Made by a program: the position numbers and the translations under genes. A DNA stretch of 64,000 bases from Oceanospirillum sp048264105 (lineage in GTDB: Bacteria > Pseudomonadota > Gammaproteobacteria > Pseudomonadales > Halomonadaceae): contig JBLXDJ010000001.1 in NCBI GenBank assembly GCA_048264105.1, forward strand, positions 310,001-374,000. Direction: 5' to 3'. Numbering within the stretch: the stretch's first letter is position 1; each line of letters starts with the position of its first letter. Positions 59,496 to 64,000 of the stretch are shown piece by piece. The notes under the pieces were generated by a model. It was not told where the DNA came from. It saw nothing but the letters and a program-made list of their open reading frames with translations, and ran no database searches.

Positions 59496-60461
59496 ATGTC
59501 TACTGATGCTCTTATCGCTTCCCGGAAAACGTCCGGGGACAGTTCCGTACTGGACGTAAAATCACTGAACATGCCTGGTGCTCAGAAACTGTTTGGCCTT
59601 GCCGCCGCACTGATGATGGTTTTTGTGTGGTCGGGTTACTTTCTTTCCCTCAGAGCCGGCGCTGTGACACCGGTTACGACCTATGAGATTGGTCTTCTGC
59701 GCTTTGGTTTGCCGGGTCTGCTGCTGTTGCCGGTATTTATCCGCTCATTCTCTCTGATTCGTCAGGTGCCTAAGCTTTATCTGGCAGGCATGCTGATAGG
59801 TGGTGGCCTGCCGTTTTTCTGGCTGGGAGCGATGGGGATGCAGCTGGGGCAGGTTGCTGAAGGCAGTACGCTGATTCCGGGTGTTGCCCCTTTGTTTGTC
59901 AGTGGTATGGCCGTGCTGATTTTCAATCAGCCGCTTTCACGCTGGCGTCTGGCGGGACTGGTGCTCATCTTTACCGGAGTGGTTGTCTTTGCGGCTAACT
60001 CCGTGGCGGGGAATACCAATGTCAGCGCGGTTGCCCTCTTTTTGGTAGCGAGCTTCTTATGGGCTTTGTTTGCCCTGTCGATCCGGCAGTGCGGTTTGTC
60101 GCCATTGGTCGCAGCTTCTGTGGTGACGGTTCCGACGGGAGCGGCTCTGCTCATAGCGGGGCTGATACTGCAGCCTGAGCTGGGGTGGTTTGGCTTAACG
60201 CTGGAGCAGCAATTGGGACAGATTGTGGCTCAGGGGCTGGGAGCCGGATTGGCATCGGGGCTTTTATTTGCCTTTGCGATCAGTCGTCTGGGGGCGGAAG
60301 TCACTTCGGCGATCGGTTCGCTGACGCCAGTTGCCGCTTCGGTTATCGCTTATCTGATGTTTGGTGAGCAGGTCACCCTGATGATTATCGGCGGGATCGC
60401 TCTGATCAGCCTGGGGGTTATTCTGGCCAGTGGTCTGATTCGCGGACGCTTGTCGGAGTAA
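59496..60461 (+). CDS. EamA-family (DMT) transporter
   Basis: A 321-residue inner-membrane protein with a polar N-terminal extension of about 30 residues and ten hydrophobic segments in two EamA repeats. Marks are VWSGYFLSLRAGAVTPVTTY and the second-repeat ISRLGAEVTSAIGSLTPVAA. It is distinct from the EamA protein at 49237. The convergent Lrp gene downstream is a common regulator of amino acid exporters, which would fit an amino acid substrate, but this is inference. AGATCC-type ribosome site. Confidence 0.87.
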   Translation: MSTDALIASRKTSGDSSVLDVKSLNMPGAQKLFGLAAALMMVFVWSGYFLSLRAGAVTPVTTYEIGLLRFGLPGLLLLPVFIRSFSLIRQVPKLYLAGMLIGGGLPFFWLGAMGMQLGQVAEGSTLIPGVAPLFVSGMAVLIFNQPLSRWRLAGLVLIFTGVVVFAANSVAGNTNVSAVALFLVASFLWALFALSIRQCGLSPLVAASVVTVPTGAALLIAGLILQPELGWFGLTLEQQLGQIVAQGLGAGLASGLLFAFAISRLGAEVTSAIGSLTPVAASVIAYLMFGEQVTLMIIGGIALISLGVILASGLIRGRLSE

Positions 60462-60617
60462 ATACGGGGATCGTCAGCACTGCTTCTGCCCTGATGCAGT
60501 GCTGTTTAGCTGTTTAATAGCAGAGTTGTTTCTGTTTCTGCGCTGCTGTTCCTGTGATGCTGTAGCTGTGGTGCTGCTCTTGGTGTTGGAGCAACGGCGG
60601 CGCTTAATCGCTTCGCA

Positions 60618-61103
60618 TCAGCTGAGATGGTTAAGCGGCAGCTCGGTTCGGGTTTTAACCTGACGGAGTACAAAGCTGGTGCGGATACTGGTGACGCCTT
60701 CGATCCGGTTGAGTTCGTTCAGCAGGAAATGCTCGTAGTACGCCATATCCGGCATCACGACTTTCAGCATAAAGTCCGCATCACTGCCGGTAATCAGGGC
60801 ACACTCCAGAACTTCATCGTAGTTAAGAATTTTGCGCTCAAAGGTTTCCAGCCGTTCAGGTATCTGACACTCAAGGCAGACCTGAATGTAGATGGTCAGA
60901 TCCAGCCCCAGGGCGCTTTGATTCAGAAGGGTAACCTGCCGGCTGATAATCCCGGCATCCTCTAATAACTTCACCCGTCTGGCGCAGGGTGAGGGTGACA
61001 AGCCCACCTGCTCGGCAAGCTCTAGATTGCTGATGTTGGCGTCCTTTTGCAGAACGTCGAGAATCCTGCGGTCGATCCGGTCAAACTGTTTCGTTTTTTG
61101 CAT
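60618..61103 (-). CDS. Lrp/AsnC-family regulator
   Basis: A 161-residue Lrp-type regulator. The N-terminal helix-turn-helix (about 8-60) reads DRRILDVLQKDANISNLELA and LSPSPCARRVKLLEDAGII. The C-terminal RAM/AsnC effector domain (about 70-150) contains LITGSDADFMLKVVMPD, the ligand loop region. Such proteins sense amino acids and control uptake, export or breakdown genes. It is convergent with the EamA gene and divergent from the GGDEF-EAL gene. Confidence 0.92.
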   Translation of the reverse strand: MQKTKQFDRIDRRILDVLQKDANISNLELAEQVGLSPSPCARRVKLLEDAGIISRQVTLLNQSALGLDLTIYIQVCLECQIPERLETFERKILNYDEVLECALITGSDADFMLKVVMPDMAYYEHFLLNELNRIEGVTSIRTSFVLRQVKTRTELPLNHLS

Positions 61104-61408
61104 AACTAACCATTTATTATTTTTGGTAAATCAGACTTCAGAATAGCGGTATGACAGTGCTGATAGTTTTTTTTGTTGTCTTTTGTCGATTCTAAAGGCT
61201 TTTTGCTTGGCTTTCCTGTTTTCTTGCTGCTAATGCGCTAAAAGATCTGAGATAACCCTATAACCAATGGGGGAGGGCTAGTTAAAGGTTTGAGCTGTAT
61301 CATCAGTAGCCAGATCCAATCCTGTTTAAATGGACGCTCCTATTTCGATCGACTCTTATTTCGACCCGAACGACACGACTATTTCAACGGACACCAGAGA
61401 GCAAGTGA
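61104..61408. other. intergenic region Lrp / GGDEF-EAL
   Basis: 305 bp containing the promoters of the two divergent genes. The Lrp side is rich in T tracts. A short frame starting at 61330 overlaps the real downstream gene in another frame and was discarded. No hairpin or RNA gene was seen. Confidence 0.45.
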
Positions 61409-64000
61409 ATGCCCTTTATCCGAAACCTTATCCGCTTTATCAGAACTCTCAGAGGCTATGTCCTGATCTCTATCATGGCGGTCTCTATGGTGGTGTTCCT
61501 GAGTGCCACCCTGATTGCCACGCTGCTCTATGAAGATGTGATCCATCGTCAGGCGACCCAGACTTCGGAGAGTATCGCCCAGAGCACCTTCAACAGTATG
61601 TTTCAGGTGATGCGACAGGGTTGGACCCGTCAGGATCTGGAAAAGTTTCTGGCGGAAACCAAGGCCTCGTTTGACGATACTCCCTTCGATATTGAGATTT
61701 ACCGCGGCGCTAAAGTTGAGGCTTTGTTTGGTCAGATCCGGCAGCCGGAACTGGATGCGGATATTCGTCAGACCTTCCTTGATGGCGAGCATCATCTGAG
61801 CCGTGAAGATCACATCATTCGTCGTTTGTACCCTCTGAAAGCCCGTAGTGAGTGCCAACAGTGTCATACCAATGCTGAGCTGGGGGATGTTCTGGGGGTT
61901 ATTGAGATTGAGCAGGATCTGACGCCGTTAAGTAATGAGATCCGACAGAATTATATGGCGCTGTTTATTATCGCGGCCATGCTGATTATGTTTGCTGCTC
62001 TGGCGATCTCGGCCTCGATCTCGGTGCGTATTAAGCAATCGATGGAGCGCTTTAAGACTCAGTTAGCGGATGTGAACTCGGTTAAAGATTTCCGGGAGCT
62101 GGATACCAAAAAGGTCGATTTCTATTTTGATGAGTTTAATCAGGCGTTTCACCACATCAGTGGACTGATGGAAAAGCTGAAAGATGTGGCGGTCGATAAG
62201 GATATTCTTGAGTTTGAAATTCGCCTGTTGAGTAAGTTTATTATCACCTCCGATGTGGTGCGGGACTGGCGGGATTTTATTAAAGACCTGCTGGTGGATA
62301 TCAATACGATCATTCAGGCCCATACGCTGGTGACCATTTTTCAGGTCGATGATGAAGGCTATGAGCTGGAAGTGTTCTGGTATCAGGATGCACCGGAAGA
62401 GACCCGTGCAGCCTTTGAAGATTTCCTGCGGGCAAATATTGAAGGGGATGCCCATTTCCATAAAGGGGCGGTGATTCTCAGTATTACCCATCATGTGGCG
62501 CACCCGGAACCCCATACCCTCGACGCTGCTCCGATTACCCCAGAAGATATTGAATTGCAGACCAAGTCCCTGCTGTTGGAAACGCCAAAAATCGGTGGTG
62601 TTGTTGGCATCGGTGTGCAGTCGGATCTGGCGAAAGACCCGATCCGGCATATTGTGATTGATGGCATTCTGACCACGCTGCTCAATCTGGTGGGTTCGGT
62701 GAAGGCGATCTACAAATACACTCAGGATCTTGAATTTTATGCCACCCGGGATCCGCTGACCAGTCTGCATAATCAGCGCATGTTCAAAGAGTTGCTGGGT
62801 TATGAGGTTGGCCGGGCAAGCCGCCATAAAGACAATTTTGCTTTGCTGATGCTGGATCTGGATAACTTTAAAACCGTGAATGACCGGTTTGGTCATGCCT
62901 ACGGGGATCAGTTTCTGCAGGCGTTTGCCAAAGTGCTGGAAGACTCGGTCCGTCCTGGGGATTTCCTGTCCCGCTATGGCGGTGATGAGTTCACTATTAT
63001 TCTGCCGGAGGCGTCTCAGGAGCAGGCGTTCTCTGTGGCTCAGCGAATCAAGCGCTCTGTGGATCAGATGAATCTGAAATCACCGGATGGAGAGCCTATG
63101 CGCGCCACCAGTTCGGTGGGTATCGCGGTTTATCCGGATCATGGTAAAACGCCGAGGGATCTGTTCCTGCTGGCGGATAACATGATGTACAAGGCAAAAC
63201 GTCTGGGACGTAACAGTATTGCGGTGCCGGACGATGATGAGGTCGCCGAGGTATACAAAGAAGCGGGCGCGAAAAATATTATGGTGCTCAGGGCGTTGGA
63301 GGAGGAGTGTATTGTTCCTTACTTCCAGCCGATTGTGGATGCCCGAACCGGTGAAGTGGCGATCCATGAGCTTCTGATGCGTATTCAGATGGATGGTCGT
63401 ATTGTGCCGGCCGGTGAGTTTATCGATATCGCGGAAGGGATTGGTGTGGTCCATAAGATGGACTACATGCTGATCGAAAAGGCATTCGACCAGATGGTTG
63501 AGCAGGGCTACACCGGTAAGTTGTTTGTGAATCTTTCACCGAAGTCCCTGATTGTCAGTGAGTTTATCGGTCGTATTCATCAGCTGGCGCTGGATAAAAA
63601 GATTGCTCCGGAGCGGATCGTTTTTGAGCTGACCGAGCGTGAGACGGTGAGTAACCTGAATCTGCTGGAGAAATTTGTACTGGATCTGAAACTTGAAGGT
63701 TTCAACTTCGCCATTGACGATTTTGGTTCCGGTTTCTCCTCCTTTCACTACATCAAACACTTCCCGATTGATGTGATTAAGATCGAAGGTGAATTTATCC
63801 GCAATATGCTCAATGATGAAAAATACATGGCCTTTGTGAAGAGTATTGTCACCTTAGCGCAAAGCCTGGGCATTAAAACCATTGCTGAGTTTATTGAAGA
63901 TGAAGAGGTGATGGAAAAAGTCCGTGAGCTGGGTATCGACTATGGGCAGGGCTATTATCTTGGGCGTCCGGGGGAGTTGCTTCAGGTTCATCAGGGTAAT
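61409..64000 (+). CDS. membrane GGDEF-EAL protein with c-type haem motif (partial)
   Basis: The frame runs off the window with 864 codons visible. There are membrane segments at about 17-40 and 183-206, with a periplasmic part between them that contains CQQCH at 149-153, a c-type haem attachment motif. A HAMP-like and a GAF-like region (about 207-430) follow. The GGDEF domain has RYGGDEF (522-528) and an intact inhibitory RxxD site (RPGD, 515-518), so it can make c-di-GMP. The EAL domain has ELL (654-656) instead of EAL but keeps FVNLSP, FELTERE, IDDFGSGFSS and IKIEGEF, so it may also degrade c-di-GMP. The ATG follows directly after an in-frame TGA. The likely signal is redox state, oxygen or nitric oxide. 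Confidence 0.88.
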   Translation, partial: MPFIRNLIRFIRTLRGYVLISIMAVSMVVFLSATLIATLLYEDVIHRQATQTSESIAQSTFNSMFQVMRQGWTRQDLEKFLAETKASFDDTPFDIEIYRGAKVEALFGQIRQPELDADIRQTFLDGEHHLSREDHIIRRLYPLKARSECQQCHTNAELGDVLGVIEIEQDLTPLSNEIRQNYMALFIIAAMLIMFAALAISASISVRIKQSMERFKTQLADVNSVKDFRELDTKKVDFYFDEFNQAFHHISGLMEKLKDVAVDKDILEFEIRLLSKFIITSDVVRDWRDFIKDLLVDINTIIQAHTLVTIFQVDDEGYELEVFWYQDAPEETRAAFEDFLRANIEGDAHFHKGAVILSITHHVAHPEPHTLDAAPITPEDIELQTKSLLLETPKIGGVVGIGVQSDLAKDPIRHIVIDGILTTLLNLVGSVKAIYKYTQDLEFYATRDPLTSLHNQRMFKELLGYEVGRASRHKDNFALLMLDLDNFKTVNDRFGHAYGDQFLQAFAKVLEDSVRPGDFLSRYGGDEFTIILPEASQEQAFSVAQRIKRSVDQMNLKSPDGEPMRATSSVGIAVYPDHGKTPRDLFLLADNMMYKAKRLGRNSIAVPDDDEVAEVYKEAGAKNIMVLRALEEECIVPYFQPIVDARTGEVAIHELLMRIQMDGRIVPAGEFIDIAEGIGVVHKMDYMLIEKAFDQMVEQGYTGKLFVNLSPKSLIVSEFIGRIHQLALDKKIAPERIVFELTERETVSNLNLLEKFVLDLKLEGFNFAIDDFGSGFSSFHYIKHFPIDVIKIEGEFIRNMLNDEKYMAFVKSIVTLAQSLGIKTIAEFIEDEEVMEKVRELGIDYGQGYYLGRPGELLQVHQGN

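Noticed and set aside
61330..61533. 67-codon frame at the start of the GGDEF-EAL gene
   Set aside because: It overlaps the true gene in another frame; the frame from 61409 has the membrane segments, haem motif and enzymatic domains.

Overview
The window is a chromosomal segment of a Gram-negative gammaproteobacterium, most likely a marine Oceanospirillales-type organism. This rests on the mix of genes: a DUF2058 (YaiL) protein, RlmE, ZntB, YbiT, SlyD, DUF2986, a TRAP carboxylate transporter, many LysR regulators, c-di-GMP signalling and a chemoreceptor. The species assignment is inference. No rRNA, tRNA, CRISPR array, prophage or insertion sequence was seen.

Layout. 1-10 kb is housekeeping: DUF2058, a RibD-like reductase, parvulin ppiC, zntB, azoR with a divergent LysR gene, a COG2509 flavoprotein, a 7Fe ferredoxin, rlmE and a SpoU methyltransferase. 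10-16 kb holds a YqhD-type alcohol dehydrogenase, a hairpin-dense intergenic region, a LysR gene, an array of REP-like palindromes and then an AT-rich single-gene integron-type cassette. The cassette is closed by a convincing attC site, and no integrase is present. Its 607-residue protein looks like a degenerate HD domain joined to a C-terminal PD-(D/E)XK-like region. 16-26 kb is a GABA and organic-acid module: gabT, gabD, a chemoreceptor, LysR and a TRAP transporter. 26-33 kb carries ybiT, an RsuA-family pseudouridine synthase, a HAD phosphatase, a cold-shock protein, slyD and a large hybrid kinase.

33-42.5 kb is a fatty-acid or acyl-CoA degradation locus. An AraC regulator is divergent from an acyl-CoA dehydrogenase, a thiolase and a FadN-type bifunctional enzyme, followed by an acyl-CoA ligase and an orphan branched-chain-type binding protein. 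Two nearly identical 36-bp direct-repeat sites, one before the dehydrogenase and one before the ligase, look like operators of the AraC protein.

42.7-45.7 kb is a tight four-gene operon: a ribbon-helix-helix protein, a CYTH-like/CHAD protein, a ParA-family ATPase and a Nudix hydrolase. The gene set suggests a ParA-driven system that positions or partitions polyphosphate or a similar cargo. This and the attC cassette are the two best candidates for undescribed biology. 46-64 kb holds DUF2986, a stand-alone EF-G, transporters (two EamA proteins, BrnQ, YbfB/YjiJ), a 7TM-DISM kinase with its response regulator, LysR and nitronate monooxygenase genes, a DCC protein, an Lrp regulator and, running off the right edge, a GGDEF-EAL protein whose periplasmic part carries a c-type haem motif.

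A recurring oddity is short degenerate tandem repeats (7-21 bp units) at gene ends and in gene-to-gene gaps, including seven AGGTAA-like units directly before dctQ.
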